This document shows, in pieces, positions 12,635 through 26,470 of a DNA stretch of 64,000 bases. The notes below the pieces were generated by a model that worked only from the letters and a program-made list of their open reading frames with translations, did no database searches and had not been told where the DNA came from. Location of the stretch: NCBI RefSeq assembly GCF_964204645.1, contig NC_134035.1:2618001-2682000 (forward strand). The letters are read 5' to 3'. This stretch comes from Tubulanus polymorphus (Eukaryota > Nemertea > Palaeonemertea > Tubulaniformes > Tubulanidae). The position numbers were made by a program, and so were the translations under genes. Position 1 is the first letter of the stretch; every line of letters starts with the position of its first letter.

Positions 12635-15600
12635 TCACACGACGGGCACCGGTGTCTGATGGTGTTGACGATGAATTATTTCGGGAAAGAGTTTATCGTC
12701 GACGACACTGGTCGGTGCTGCCACCTGGCGCGACGTAATCGCATTAAAATTGTCATCATCTGCTGCCAGTACTATTGTTTTATTCGAGATACGTTCATCG
12801 CTTGAGTGTTTATTATTGGTTGAACTATCGTCGGTGATCGCAGCATCTACGATCAGCGCCGGTGAACTGGAACCTCGATTCTCGTCGGAGACCTCGCGTA
12901 CGTCGCCGAGCGGCGGTGTAGGTGGCGTTGTCGTCATCGTCGTCGCGTTGTTATTTAGGGTAACCGAAGGCGGCGTATCGTAGCGTTTGCCATTCTCGAT
13001 TGTCACGACTTTCAAACTCACGCGAGACGAAATACCTGGAAATAAACGGAAATTCGAGAAAATGAAATATTTATCTTAGAAAACTGCGTTAAGGTTTTAA
13101 ACATCTGAAAAGTGCTATCAGTAAATAGAGCGCTTTTAGACTTGTTCTTATCAATCCTAGATTCCTTGTATATTAGTCACAGCTATAACGCAATATTGTT
13201 AACTGGTTAAAGCTGGGCAGCTTGAAAAATAGGTTGCATTCAATTACGTATTTAGAAATTGTTGTTAACCACATTTTCAATAACAACGAAGAAAAAAACA
13301 ACAAAATAACATAAATTACAAAAAATGTTTTCTCGAGCTGGTAGTTTATTTCACGTTTTGACTTTACTCTAAATAGGACTTAACATTATTATTTTGTTAT
13401 CATTGCGAAATTCTCTACATATATACAAAAACTTGTTAAACCTATAATCTGCAGTAATTCTGCCTGGTTTTCAGCCAAATAGATTATTGAAGGATTAACC
13501 TATCGCTAACAGACGTCACAGCGTGTGCGCTTATGTTTACTTATTTACGAGTAGTCATGACGAGGACACGTCATTGTCTTAAGATAATAAACTTTCGCAG
13601 AACCGTTAAACCAAACACTGCGTCATTCGTGAAATTATCGATGAAAATTGATCGTCAAAAACATGTTTAAAATATGAAAGCAAATGGATATATGAGATTA
13701 TCCGACTATAAAAAATAAATCGATCGCTACTTTTCAGCTAAACATTTTTGAAGCTCCTAAAATGTTCGTTTTATATAGGCCTTAATTGAAGACAAAAAAT
13801 CTATCGCCTGAAGGATGTTTACTCGTCGAAAATTATTTAGTTTTCATTCTCAATGGGCGTCAAGAACGAATTCACTCTGTAAGAATAACGCGTTTAACAA
13901 AAAAACCTACACATAATTCAATGAAATGTGCGTAAATAATATTTCTCAAAATCGGACCAAAAAGCTGAAGAGGTATCATATCGAGAATTTCAGCTGAGAA
14001 TTGTTAATGAGTGAAACCCACAGTTGATGATTTTAGCAATTTATTTTCTGAAAGTTTTTTTAAGTTTTGAGTTAACTTCTTTATCAGAGAAATGAGAAAA
14101 AAAAGAATAAAATACTCTATGTTTCTTTTCTTTCTCTGATGATGAATTTTGCGACAGTCAGTTAGTTGTTCGTCCTGCGGAGTAATCAATTTCTTAATTA
14201 ATCAAGGCCAACTTTTATAGACCGGTAAGCCGGGGGTGGGGTGGGGTTAAACTCAATTGAAAATGAATTTGGTCAGTCTCCTAGGTTATAAAGTTATTAT
14301 CAGTTTATAAAACCGGCCCCAAATAATTACTCCACAAAGTTGTCCTAAGCTTTAAAACTTGCGGACACAAATTATCGTTACGATATTTAGATAGCAGTAC
14401 TTATGTGAGAAAACTTTGAAAGTGTTTAATACATAATCCCTCAAAGCGCAAGAGGACGATCGGGAACAGTGGTCACGTACTGTAAATATTTATACTCGAG
14501 ATAAAAATTATTGGACTGAATTTCAACGCGTGACATGTCGTACTTTAAAATGTCAATTACGTATGACCTTTGTTGAGGTAGGCTTATCGAAGCGTTCTCG
14601 TTAGACCTTTCCTAGGACAACGCTGACAAACAGAGGCCTTAACCCGTGCCAAACGACACTTCATACGTAAGTGGATAATCCTATATAATGACGCGTAGAT
14701 CAAATATTCCAAATATGCCAATTTAGTCTTAGAAAATACCTTATCGCCGGTGATTTAGATTAAAAACATATCGGAATTAAATTCAACTTCAACCCATTAA
14801 CTGAGAAGAAAGGTTTTTTTTCTTCATAAAACCCTGAGTAATCATTTTAGACCTCCGATAAGATAATAAATCTATAAATGCTAAAAACAGAAAGGTGATA
14901 CCGAGGTGTATTCTGGAGTATATGATATACTGAAAGTGAGGTACATTATCATTAGTATATTGAGCACATTATGTACTCAAGAATGCACCTCACTATCGAT
15001 TTTCTGTTAATTACATTTTTAGTAAAAAGGTGCACAGCCATACCCAGCAAATCTAGGCTTCAATATAGAATATTACACAAGTCTCATAAATCAATTACGC
15101 CATGACTGTCTTTCAGTCGACACAACAACAACATTAAATATTCAAATCTATTTCCACAAATCACCCGGTCACCTAGTAACATCTTATCGAATTAATGAAT
15201 TAATAGCTACCGGTTTGTCGAGATATCAAGCGCTATACCAGCTACACTGAGTTATATTCGATCGATATGTAATCGAAATGATGCAATTTCCGCGATGAAA
15301 GATTTAATAAGTTATAATCTATAAAAGTGACTTCAGCGTGGATTAGTGACAAAAAGAAGTTCTAAGTCTTGAGAAGTCTTGAACTTTAATAATACCTGCA
15401 GTAGCAGCATGGTCGAGGCTTAAGATTTCAAGGCGCGTGTTCACACAAGTTGTTGATACTAAAAATATGCTATCGATGCTGTGGCAAGTGAGGAGAGTCA
15501 CATCTAGCACGCCAAGTTTACCTGTGCCGAAATCTAGCCTGGACCGGGTCCGTTTTTTGTTGCGCCAAACTTGGCCCTTGTCAAACAGGCATGGCCCTAT

Positions 15601-18600
15601 TTGGCACTAGTGCGGGCCAGGCCAGTTTGGTTAACTAGGGTCCAATCTGACTCCGGTCAAATTTGGCCAGTGTCAAAAAAATTCACGCGATCGCGCTTTA
15701 AACCAGTCAAAGTTGACTTTGCTTCCAAAAGATTTAACAACTTAAGAGGTTGTAACTTAGAGAGATGTGAGACTGAAGTACGCACCTCGGTGGTCGTGTT
15801 TAGGAGATCCAGTTCGGGACGTGTTGCGAGACGTCGCTCGGGACCTCGTCGACAACGACAGTCTCTCTTTCTCATCCATTATATAGTCGGACATCTCCTA
15901 CAAATATATAAACACATTGAAAACATTTAAACCCTGCTTTACCACAATACCAGACAACCTGAACTGAGTTACAGTTTCATAAACAGGGCTAAGAGTTAAG
16001 ACCGGTCTTAGAACATATTGATTCTATAGCCAATCCGAAAACTCAAGACCAATCTTAAGACTTAAGATCACTTTTGGACTTAAGTCTCGACCCAGATTGG
16101 TCTGGAGTAATTGAACAGGCAAAGACCTTAGACTAGTCTTAGACCACCTCAATTCTATAGCCAGTTCAATTAGTCAAGATCAAAGACCACTTTTGGACTT
16201 AAGTCTCGACTATGAAACAAAACACAGTATATGAGAATTATCGTCGAATCTGACCTTGGCCTCGTTGAATCGTTTCTTGTGTTTTTCGCGCAGTATCTGC
16301 TCACGCGTCCATTTAGCGTTCGACTTCGACAGCGCGTCACCTTTCAAGGTCAGCGGATCTTTCTTCGCGATCACCACCGGCGACGTCGGTTTCTTCTCAT
16401 CGCCATCGACGTTATCGGGATACGGATAAACCGTCTTATCTGCGCAAACAAAAACAAAACACACAAACTTTAAATCAACCTTCATTGATCAGTACCTTAT
16501 ACCATCGTGCTAACCATACAATACCAGATCACACCCGTCTAAATCTAAAACCACATGGAGCCAAAAATCTTTTGTACAGTCACACCGATATATAGAACTA
16601 CTTTTGCACACTGATAAAAAGAACTACTTTGAAACGAACAGTTCAAATGTTTTGCAGAAATATTAAAAAATCAAACCCTAAAACTTGACGTGATATCTCA
16701 TAAAATGCAGCGATGATTTGAGATATCTGACCGGTCACTCAGTAACACCCTGGTGGCTTCAACTTCAATGCATGATTCAGAGTTAAACATTAATTTCTAT
16801 CACAAATAAGACGCACTAACTTTTTATTCGTTTCACGCGGTTAAGCGTTGAAGAAGGACTCCCCATTTGACCTCGATCAGTATAGTATCGCGGACTCTTC
16901 CGTTTTAGAGTCCTCGCTTGTATCCACAACAATCCATACAAATCGAAACCTAGTCGAGAACTCAGTGAACCCAGACGGACTAAACCTCAATTACGTATAG
17001 AGTCCAGAGTTTGAAATTATCCACCGCGGAAATTACTTTTACGTCGTTAAACTGAGCCATTGCTCGGCTAAAAATGGACGCCGCCATTAGAACACGCTCG
17101 CTTGAATTCAATTCACTAAAACACGTGTAAAATTCAATCCATTTATGTAAACCAGAAAAAGACAACCGATCTGAAGTGACTTATTTGTATTACTAATTAC
17201 GGTTCAAATAGCTGTACTCCAGTGATCCAGTTCAGTTACCACTCGCACTCCTATTGACTGACCACCTGTACATAACAGTCATCTATTATTGTTTAATTAG
17301 TAATTAGCGCTAATTGTTTACTTGGTCATGTGTGTATATATGTTTACTGTGGGCGGATATTTAACAGTTTGTCACACCCGGTAATAAGATACTCTCGAAT
17401 GTCTAAATGAGGTTTTGTAACAAATAGGCGCAAGAAAGGGACGAACCGAATCGAGCTTCCAGATTAACTAGATTATAGTTATTTTTGTTTCGGGAGGTCA
17501 AGTGTCAACGCTCTACCTAATATCAAATTTTGACCCCCCTTCATAAACTTTTATAACTTTTAGTTCTCTGGTAAAATAAAAAGTTTTATAATTAACCCGA
17601 CCACTGGTCATAAAACCAATCTTTTACAGTTATGGCATTTACTGAAAGAAGAGATCTATAGACAATGAGTATTGTATTGATAGGGTGTTGGGGGTGGCAT
17701 GCCATTAGTTTCGTCAATGATGTTGTTATGGAATTACTAATAAACAAAATGTAAACAAATGTGCAACGATTTGAATCAGAGCCAAACATATCTCAGGTTT
17801 TAAGACATGAGGAAAATATGATCGGAGACTTAGAGAAAAGAATATTCGATTCGTGTTAAATCAATTCTTCAAGAGACCCGGGCCAGATGAAGACTAGGTC
17901 CGAGACAATTTCAACGTCAAAGCTCGTCAGTAGCTATGCTCTGACGGCGAACGAAGATCAAATCCGGACTGAGCTCATTTCGTTCCTACAACCCTGAGAC
18001 CAGACTCGGCGAAAATCAAAATTAAATCGTTTTTATCGGACTTCATCTAAAACATACGTAAATGGCTGCAGAAATGGATCCTGGTATAGTCAGATATGGA
18101 CCATTCATTAAAGCGCGCATACTAATCAATAATAACTCATCATTAATAACTCTTGTCTTCCTTATAAGAGCTAATATTTACTGTGCTTTAAATTTGTTTA
18201 TTTTGTAACTGTTTTCACGATGTTTAAACAGTTATCTTTGTTACTCAACGATCCTAGTGTACCCACTTGTGGTACAAGGTGAAGCGTACCCCCCTGCCCT
18301 GAATGAGTATTATGCCAGGCTCAATGAAAAGGACACTGAAAAAATGAGCCCAGAAACGGAATCAGACCGAGAGGTCGCTAGATGGATTCTCAGAGATCAA
18401 CTCAGTTGCCATATCGCGAAATGAAAAGACTCGTCGGCGCGCGAATAATGTGGGCGTGATGCGACAAGTTTCTGGGCGAAACAGGTGGCCGATAAACTGA
18501 ACTGAGCTATTCATTCATTCCATCACACCGGAGCTCGATGATCTGTGAATTCGAGAATACCTTCACAATGTCGCCCGACGAAATTCTTTTCAGCTACTGT

Positions 18601-21600
18601 CCGTCGCGAACAGGTGCACCTTACGATTTATGAGACGTCTTTGAGAATCTTTTTTAAAGAAAATTCCCTCGCGTACCTATATATGTATACAATGAAAACA
18701 TTGAATTCGAATCTCTTCTATGGTTCCAATACAAAACGAATCGGGGCCTTTCAGGACTAATAAAACCGAAAAGGTATTATTCTTACTTGACTTTTGTAAA
18801 ATCAAGATGCCATGATTTATATCTGCGCCGAAGAGTTCGAAAATAGGGTCCACAATAAAATAATGGCGCCATCGCAATTTTAGGCGGTCATAAAATTTTA
18901 GAAGGTCATAAAATTTTTTCTTTGAATCTTAAGATCTTACGGGCTACTCTAGCAGTCAATTGAGAAGAACTTTAATTTGCATCAATAGACCACATCGACT
19001 AAAGACTCCGAGTAACTTGAAAAAACCAATTTGGCAAAATTCAAACTATCAAACTTTCGTGATCGCGTCGCGAAATATCCAACCAGCAAGCTTAACTCCC
19101 CTAAAGTGAAGATGTTTCTAAGCGCTAATAACAAAGAATATCTATCTAACAGACTTAGGGTCTAACGGTCTAATGAAATTATCTATAATACCAACAATTA
19201 ACGTGACAACCTTAATTCATAATGTACAACCATATAGACCAACAGACCGGCTGATATAGACCAACAGACCGGCTACGTTCAAATCGCCTTGAAACGTTCG
19301 CAAATATTTAAACCTCTCGTTCGCCCGATTGACAAACTTTCTCATGTCATCGTTAGATAAACACAGTTATATCTGCGTACATGCCTCTTGGCATGAAATT
19401 GATTTTCTTCAAATTCCGTATAGTCAAATTCTTAAGAAAATATATACTTTTCACGGCACTTTTGATGACTATTATGTACATACAGGCCCAATTTGAATTA
19501 AAACTATCACCATATTCATAAAAAATTAATTGGAAAAATGGCTTCACATAAGGCCTACGAACGACAAGAATTCAACCGTAATTTGATGTTGTACCGAACC
19601 GGTTGGTATTGATCTAAGCTAACCCCGCCTTGATCTATGTTACGATATCAATATGAAAATATACCTAAATCACGAGAGAAATCTTATTCTTTTCCACTGG
19701 ATGAAAACGGATAATTTTAACCTCTCGAAGTCGTACATATTATCAATAGCTTTAAGTAAGATCACAGGGGCCGGTTACATAGTCATGACTTAAGACCTAA
19801 GACCAGTCGAAGGCCATCTTAGATCTACAACCAATCTAACAACTTAAGACCAGTCTGAAGATTTAAGACCGCTTTTGGACCTAAGCCACGACTGTGCAGC
19901 CAGTGAGCCCCCGAGTTAACCTAAGATAAAATTCAATCCTACCTGTTACTGCAGTTCAGACACCTGTTACAACGTTCTCGTTAAGACCCCGCAGGGTACA
20001 GACCCGGCAGGCACACACGGGGAGCCAGCTCCTACATGTCGTGTATCTCCGACAGGTCCGTACCCTACCGGGACCAACGCGCATCTGACACCCGAAATTA
20101 CATCGTACGTTTATTTTATATTTTGCGCCAAACTGCACGCTTGAGCGCGATTGAATAGGCCGAACAAAATCCTATTATGGGAGGCTCTCTCTGTTGACCT
20201 AGAATAGACAGGTTTTACTGGCGAAAATTGATGCCCGTTGAATAGCTAGCTGGGTAGCCTATAACAGGTTGAATCATTTTCAATGAAGACAATAGTTCGT
20301 TGGATCAACAAGAGATATAGATTGTAATTCGTTGTATAGGCCGCTAATGGCACCGTGTTAACAATATATCGAGCTATAATGAACTTTTCCCGCCGAAATC
20401 TCTGAATCCCCGAGATCAAATATGTGCGCAAAAGATGGAAGATATCCGATTACCTCCGGGGTGCGTGTTTTAGTAAACAAATTTGAATGGAACACAAAAG
20501 ACGTTGGTTTTGACTAATGAATGAATAAACAGTTTTAAATCATCGGGTCCTGTATTCTATGTCGCTGAGTAAATATATCGCCTGGTTCCTCGGAGACAGC
20601 TCGTTATGAGATACCCGTACATAATAAAGGGACCAAGGGATGAAGAATGGAGGAACAAACTTTATTTAAATAATTACAAGAAAGATTTACGGAAATCACA
20701 CAGAATGGCCACTTAGCTAGCTTTTCCTTCACTACGGTATAGGCCTACCCTGACATACACGATGTTCTACCTGACTTGATCTGCTAAGAATCCAATCAAT
20801 ACCGGTAATACAGTCCAATATGTAAGACATAGACGCAAACTGTTTGACTTATCCCTGATTTTTAGCTTTCTTTAAGTTTTTTTTTTTTTTTACAAAATTC
20901 CTTGACTATTCCCTGACTTTTTTTAGGAAAAGAAATTCCCTGATTTTCGGGTGAGTGGCCACCCTACGACACTACAGTGGATGTTAGAATATAACTGTCT
21001 TGCTCCGACTCATTGTTTCAGAATCCAGAATTCTTAGAAATCGCATTGCCGGGCAGCTCCAAGAAATATTAGGTAAGCTGAGTCCAGTGTAAACTTTCTA
21101 ATCATCATTTGCGATTAAGTTGCAACAGTTACAGGTTATTTGACACAGGATGTATTAAAAAAATCATTACCCGACCAAGGAGTCAAATTTCTTTTAGTGT
21201 AATTGGGGATTATTCAAATGTACCGCCATAATTAAACTAAATCTAATAGTTATCTAAGGAATACTGAAGTTGAACAAAGTCCATCAAATTCATTTCATGG
21301 AAAGCATATGACAAGCGATATAGAACCATAGAATTTCCATCACCTCAGTTTTCTAGTGAGCTCTCTGTTGAATTCAAGGGTTCCATTAAATCCTGATTAC
21401 ATTAATTCCACTCGGACACTTCAATTACATAATGAAATGCAATCGCTAGAATAATCGGGGCCTATTTCATTCTCAATAACCGAAATTCAATATCATCGGT
21501 CATTAAACCCTGACAACCTGTGATTATATAGTGAATTAATTCAACGTTGAGACCTGTATTCGACTAAAGTTAAACTGCAATTTGAGATTCATTTTCTATG

Positions 21601-23447
21601 TCTACGTCTTAAAACCAGGCAGGAGGTGTTGGTTGCCGATTATAACAATCAAAAGCTTATAAACTGAAGATTCCATTAACTTTGCCACAGATTCAAGGAG
21701 TTTGAACATTTTATAGCGAACTTCAATCATAGGATTTGAATGATCTATGAAGGAGTCAGATCAGATAAACTCAGGAATAGTCACATTTATCACATCCTTA
21801 AATTGGCCTTTTTCTCTTATAAATGTTTTCACAACAAAACACAAGGGCTGGGTTTCATAGATTTGGAAGAAAAATAGTCCCTAGGAAAAATAGGGAATAT
21901 TTTGAAATTCGTCAGTTATAACCAACATGGTTCCTCATTGTTACTACGGTGGTTGTTACCCAGATTGAGGATTTACCCCTAGAGATAACTTTAATACCAG
22001 TCTATGAAACCAGCCCTAGGATTTCTCAAGTTCATTTCATATGATTTAACCAGATTTGTCGCATCCAAGAAACGGTTTACTGATCACGAACTGGATGGAT
22101 TAAAACAAGATTTCACTAACTTAAACGCTGCTTGTGCAGAGATTCTAAGCGCCAGGAGATCCAGACATATACATTAGCCTATATATCGACAGGCACTAAT
22201 TTTCTTGAATTTTTCATACATATTTTGCAAGCAAACATAGGCCTACATCTTCCAGACACGTTTCATACCAGACTCAATGAAATGAAGTGTGTCAATGAGA
22301 TAATTTCAAACTCACCCGGTTTTAACCGATAAATTCTAGAAGCACGTAATCCCATGAAATTTGTGAAACACTTTCGAACGTTTTTCGAATAAGTCGTCCT
22401 ACAACTAGGCTAAAACCACTTCACGGCGTTCAGGTAAATTTCAGGGTACAGAAACTACCAACAAATTCAAACGGTCTATAGGCCTACATGTATAGTGAAG
22501 GTGGTTAGAATCTATCCGTTAGGCTGTTATCCAATAAATACACGTGTGTCTCAAACAACTGATTCAATTAAGAAAAACAGGTCTCGGAGATTTAATATCG
22601 CATTTTCTAACTGAACGTAATCTTATCTGTCAACCGATAAAAGCCTGAGGTTTAAATCCAACCACTTTTCAGGTCATCGCTGATTTTATAGGATTACGGT
22701 TATGTTTATTATCATTATTATGGACTCATGGATAGAGTTCTAATATCTGTCGTGCGGCGACACCGGGTCCGAATAACTCTAATTATTGAAATTTAAGATT
22801 TTAAAGCAGCTTTAAATATTCTGCAACTATGAACTCTACAAAGCATTGTCAACTTAAAAACACATAGGGCCTAATGTCTATTTATTTTCATCTAATATTT
22901 TTGGGATATTGAACTCATACTTCAATTTGGTATTAATAGGACCAGTGAAACTGTGCACTCCAGACACATCACCGTTTTATCTATGAGGGCCAATTTTTGG
23001 CACAAGCCTTAAATGTCAATATGACTTTTCTTACTTTTCCCCTACCAACTAGTCATTGTCAATGGGTTCATTTACACTGTCTAAACGGTAGACCTTAATT
23101 CATTTCATTCACACTTTAACATACACTGAAGTTAATGAGATAACCTACCAAAGGAACCTCTACGACCAGGGAATTTTACCGAGATGACCTGACCTGATAA
23201 ATAAAGCCTCAGTTATCAATCGGTACAATCGAATCTCTCAATCAACATAACCGATTAATTTTTATCGTTTGAGCTACTACTCTCCTACTCTTCATCTCGT
23301 CACACAGACGGACAGTTGATAAGTTAAAAAAGTACCAGAGTCTAGAGAAAAATACCGGGCAGTTAAGTTAGTAGGGTAATCTGGCGAACTGGGTCCAGAG
23401 TAAAAAATCTACTCACCGAATATTTCAACGGAGGCGCTACATCCCAT
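12635..23447 (-). CDS. Putative N-acylated (MGCSAS...) protein, exons partly found
   Basis: I could not assign a family. The first coding exon, 23,447-23,417, encodes MGCSASVEIF and ends in phase 1 at GTGAGT. The second, 16,439-16,255, starts after TTTGCGCAG. It fits that phase exactly and adds 61 codons, including the basic, probably helical stretch KWTREQILREKHKKRFNEAK, then ends in phase 0 at GTCAGA. The last exon, 13,035-12,635, encodes 132 residues rich in Thr, Ser and Asp and ends PVPVV-stop, but it needs a phase-1 donor. At least one further exon must therefore lie between 13,036 and 16,254. Gly2-Cys3 with Ser5/Ser6-like context is the classic pattern for N-myristoylation plus palmitoylation, implying membrane anchoring. 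The gene starts 0.5 kb from COMMD9 on the opposite strand. Confidence 0.55.
15986..16210. repeat. Two tandem copies of a 'taagtctcgac' repeat
   Basis: Two units of about 110 bp each contain 'ttctatagcca' and end 'cttttggacttaagtctcga'. A related copy lies at 19,785-19,895, ending 'cttttggacctaagccacga'. All lie in the introns of the MGCSAS gene; the first pair sits directly against its second exon. Confidence 0.6.
16440..23416 (-). other. Large first intron of the MGCSAS gene
   Basis: About 7 kb between the phase-matched first and second coding exons. It contains the repeat copy at 19,785-19,895, a short tandem repeat at 19,233-19,276 (about 22-bp unit, two copies) and an AT-rich repeat at 20,848-20,966. 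No internal gene was recognised. Confidence 0.5.
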
Positions 23448-23975
23448 CTTAATCTTGTCTATTCCTCTCTCGACTAATTGGTCAATCAGTCATCCGAATT
23501 TGTTGTGATAAAATCCGTAATATAAGAACGAATTCATGCTTCTTCTTCTGGACACCGAACTTTCTTTTTCACTTCCGCGTTCGCCTGTCAAATGTTACTG
23601 CGACATCTATCGAAAGAAAGGAACACTAAATATTGGGGTAGATAACGGAGGGCTCCGATGTGGACTGTTGAAATGTCCAAGGCACAAAATCGAGCTTAAA
23701 AGGCTTTAAATATAATCAAACAAGTATTGAATTACTAAATCTAGGATTTTATACCCGAGTCAATAGTTTCTTACCAAATTTGATTATGTAAGCCGTAATA
23801 GGTTGCTCCGAAAATGTCAAACTCAAAAAGGCTGTCTTCGTTTTACATCAATCCTTACTCTTAATTATATGAAATATAGAGCAACTAAGTAGAATTCCGA
23901 ATTTAAGCTCATAAACAAAAGAAAGATGTTGATCGATTAATAGGATTCGAACTCGATCAGCAACTCCTATCCAAG
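23448..23975. promoter_or_regulatory. Divergent promoter interval, MGCSAS gene / COMMD9
   Basis: Only 528 bases separate the two start codons, which face away from each other. Both 5' UTRs and core promoters should lie here unless there are upstream non-coding exons. No clear TATA box is visible. Confidence 0.45.
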
Positions 23976-25486
23976 ATGGAGGACGTTGAATTTTCTCACT
24001 TAAATTTCCTACTAAAAGTGAGTTTTTACCATTTGTATACAAAGCAATAAATACTAAGGTTGGCTTCTTTAAAACCCCAGTTTCGGAAGATATCAATAAT
24101 GCTTCATTCTTCCCTGTGACAGGAGCCCCTTTCTCAGGAATTGCGTTATAATCGCGAAAATTATCAATTTTGCGCCGTCTTGTGGGTGTTTTGTGCACTA
24201 ATAATGAAAACTTGTATGGTTACTGCGCCCTATAGCCTTTGGCGTTGTTGGGACTTTAAATATTTCACACAAATTTACCGAGTGGTTCGTTTGGATTAAT
24301 GATCGACGCATTTTGTGAATTTCAGGCGAACTCAAAAGATGTTGTCGTACAGCTGTGTCATGAAGTGTTCAATCATCGTCACGAGAAGAACTTCGTCAAA
24401 CAAGTTATCGTCAAGTGTTCGAATGATTTTGGAGTGTCGCAATTAGAAGCCAAACAGGTAACTCTACTACCCCAGTGTTCTCCACAAGAGATTTTAGAGG
24501 GGTGACTACCCCTTTCATCTTTTAGGCCTACATCCATCCCTCCGAAAATTAGCCACCTCTTATGAATAATATCTGCTGCCTCTACCATACATAGCAGAAA
24601 GGCAGTGAAAATTGCTGTGTCGTCTAAATTTTGTATCTGATAATTTTTCTACAGCTTTTAACATCTCTTCGATCAGTCGTCAAGAGAGCCGTGTTCATCG
24701 GTTCGTCGGAACCTCGCGCGATCCTGGCTATATTTCCGAGTAAGTATTCCCGGGGCGTCGCTGACGAGCTGATGATAGAAAATAAAATTTATCGAATGAT
24801 AATAATTTTGTAAAAGCAAACGATTCTTGTCGTTATCATTTCAGGCGATTTTCACAAGAACCTTCGAGATCTATTGGCGAAGATATTTCTCGAAAATATG
24901 CAGAATTGGCGAAATGCGGCCGTGAACAATTTAGGTAAGAGATCGATAGGATAACTGGTAAAACGTGCTGCAAATTTGGCTTCATTCATTCGGTCAAAGC
25001 CGCTAATAATTGTGCCTGTGCCTTACTTCAAAATTGTCACGCAAAACTGGGCCACAATAGACAGTAAAGTATTAAATGTAAGCGTAAAGGTTGTGAAAAA
25101 TATAAATACATGCATTCTATGGATTCTTTCTTTCAGTTTCGATGCCGAAATTAATCGATTTTGATTGGAGAGTTGATTTGAAGACGTCGACCGACAGTAT
25201 ATCTAGGATGTCCGTACCGACTTGTATACTTCAAATGCAGGTAATGTCCGGTTATTTGTTGCGTGTGGGGGAAGATAGTCGAAATTGTCCACTTCAATTT
25301 CCGAAGTATCGACCGTTTCAATTTCCGAACTCCGTTCGATTTCAGGTTCAAGACGCTCCATCGAAACGAAACGAAGTTCCCGACACGTCGTGTTTAAACG
25401 TCGAACTATCGAAGGAGACGTTGGATACGATGTTGGACGGTTTGAGTAAAATACGCGATCAACTCAGTTCCGTAGCCGGAAAATAG
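23976..25486 (+). CDS. COMMD9: COMM domain-containing protein 9
   Basis: COMMD9 is a subunit of the Commander/CCC complex, which works with WASH and retriever in endosome-to-surface recycling. Six coding exons join in phase: 23,976-24,017, 24,326-24,457, 24,655-24,739, 24,845-24,934, 25,137-25,240 and 25,346-25,486. The product is 197 aa; vertebrate COMMD9 is about 198. The start ATG at 23,976 gives MEDVEFSHLNFLLK, which aligns with the family N terminus just before the conserved SKDVV-QLC. The N-terminal helical region covers roughly residues 1-110. The COMM domain follows, with the signature DWRVDLKTSTDSISRMSVPT and the C-terminal ELSKETLDTMLDGL motif. All donors and acceptors are canonical. 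It is a single intact copy, divergent from the MGCSAS gene. Confidence 0.95.
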
Positions 25487-25801
25487 CCACGACTCGTCAA
25501 AATATAATACTCGTCGACCGTTCTACTGCTGAAACTTTCCCGCCCTTTAATTGTGGAGTAAATTCAACGATTTTTGAAATTTTCACCGCGCGATGCGATG
25601 TACATATATAATGCGATATTTCTATGGATAAAATTTCACGATGTTTGAGGTGTCGCCGACTTTCAAGAGATTTTAACACAAATCAACGATCGAATGGATA
25701 AACGGCAACAGTCGAAGCGGTGAAACGATTAAAATGGTTAGAGTAAAAGTAGTTTACTTATAATGTCACTGTTGGGACCGAGAACATTGTGTTATAACAA
25801 A

Positions 25802-25985
25802 TTTGTAAGAGTCCTTTATAATTCCACTGTTGTGGCCAATGAAAATATGGCGTTAATTTGACGTTTGGCATATGATATTTCCATTAAATTTGAGTAAGAT
25901 TGGGCAGATTTGATCTCTGAAAAATGTTTGTGTTATCGTGAGCAGTGGTATTAAAAAGGAAAGCTTTAACAAACTTTTACTGTAT
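25802..25985. mobile_element. MITE, 'gtcctttataa(c/t)(g/t)ccactg' family, copy 1
   Basis: It starts 'gagtcctttataattccact' and ends 'cagtggtattaaaaaggaaag...', an imperfect inverted pair. The same layout occurs at 27,338-27,500 and 29,988-30,165. It lies in the inferred COMMD9 3' UTR. Confidence 0.6.
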
Positions 25986-26430
25986 CTCATGAAGTGAGTA
26001 AGTTTACCATTCATTGCGTGTAAACAACGTTCTTCAATGAATGAAAATTAATAATTGGTGCTAACAAAACTTCTCGATTGATTTGTACATAATGATGATT
26101 GTCCCTAGCTAGCCCATTTTAGGATTGAATTTTAGAATTACAAACTGATTTCGATGTTTGAGTCTAAAGTGAACCCTCAACCGAGTAACTTGCTGCTGGG
26201 GCCGGTTTGTGTAACTTCAACCCTATGGTTTTACTAGAACTGTAACACGGGTTGGTAGATGAATTTACATCGCGGTTAAAGTTCAAACTGGGCATATTTT
26301 AAAAAAACTGTGCTAATATCGCAATTGTTATCATAATAATGTAACTATTACCATTATTATCGTCATTAATGTCAGCATGTTTTCTATGTGATTGTTAAAA
26401 TTATTATAAATCGTAACGATGAATACTCGT

Positions 26431-26470
26431 AATAAAACGTAAACATTCCTAAAATCATTTCGGTAATAAA
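26431..26470 (+). promoter_or_regulatory. Candidate COMMD9 poly(A) signals
   Basis: AATAAA occurs at 26,431 and again at 26,465, about 0.95 kb after the COMMD9 stop. The intervening AT-rich stretch, which includes a MITE, would be the 3' UTR. Confidence 0.45.

Noticed and set aside
21021-21072. Exon-like segment (acceptor, 'QLQEIL' frame, GTAAGC donor) as COMMD9 exon 1
   Set aside because: The phase needed to join COMMD9 exon 2 puts a TAG stop at the end of this segment. The ATG exon at 23,976 fits perfectly in phase and sequence.
24299-24325. ATG at 24,299 as the COMMD9 start
   Set aside because: It lies in the intron just before a good acceptor (TGAATTTCAG). The upstream exon MEDVEFSHLNFLLK aligns with the family N terminus and restores full length.
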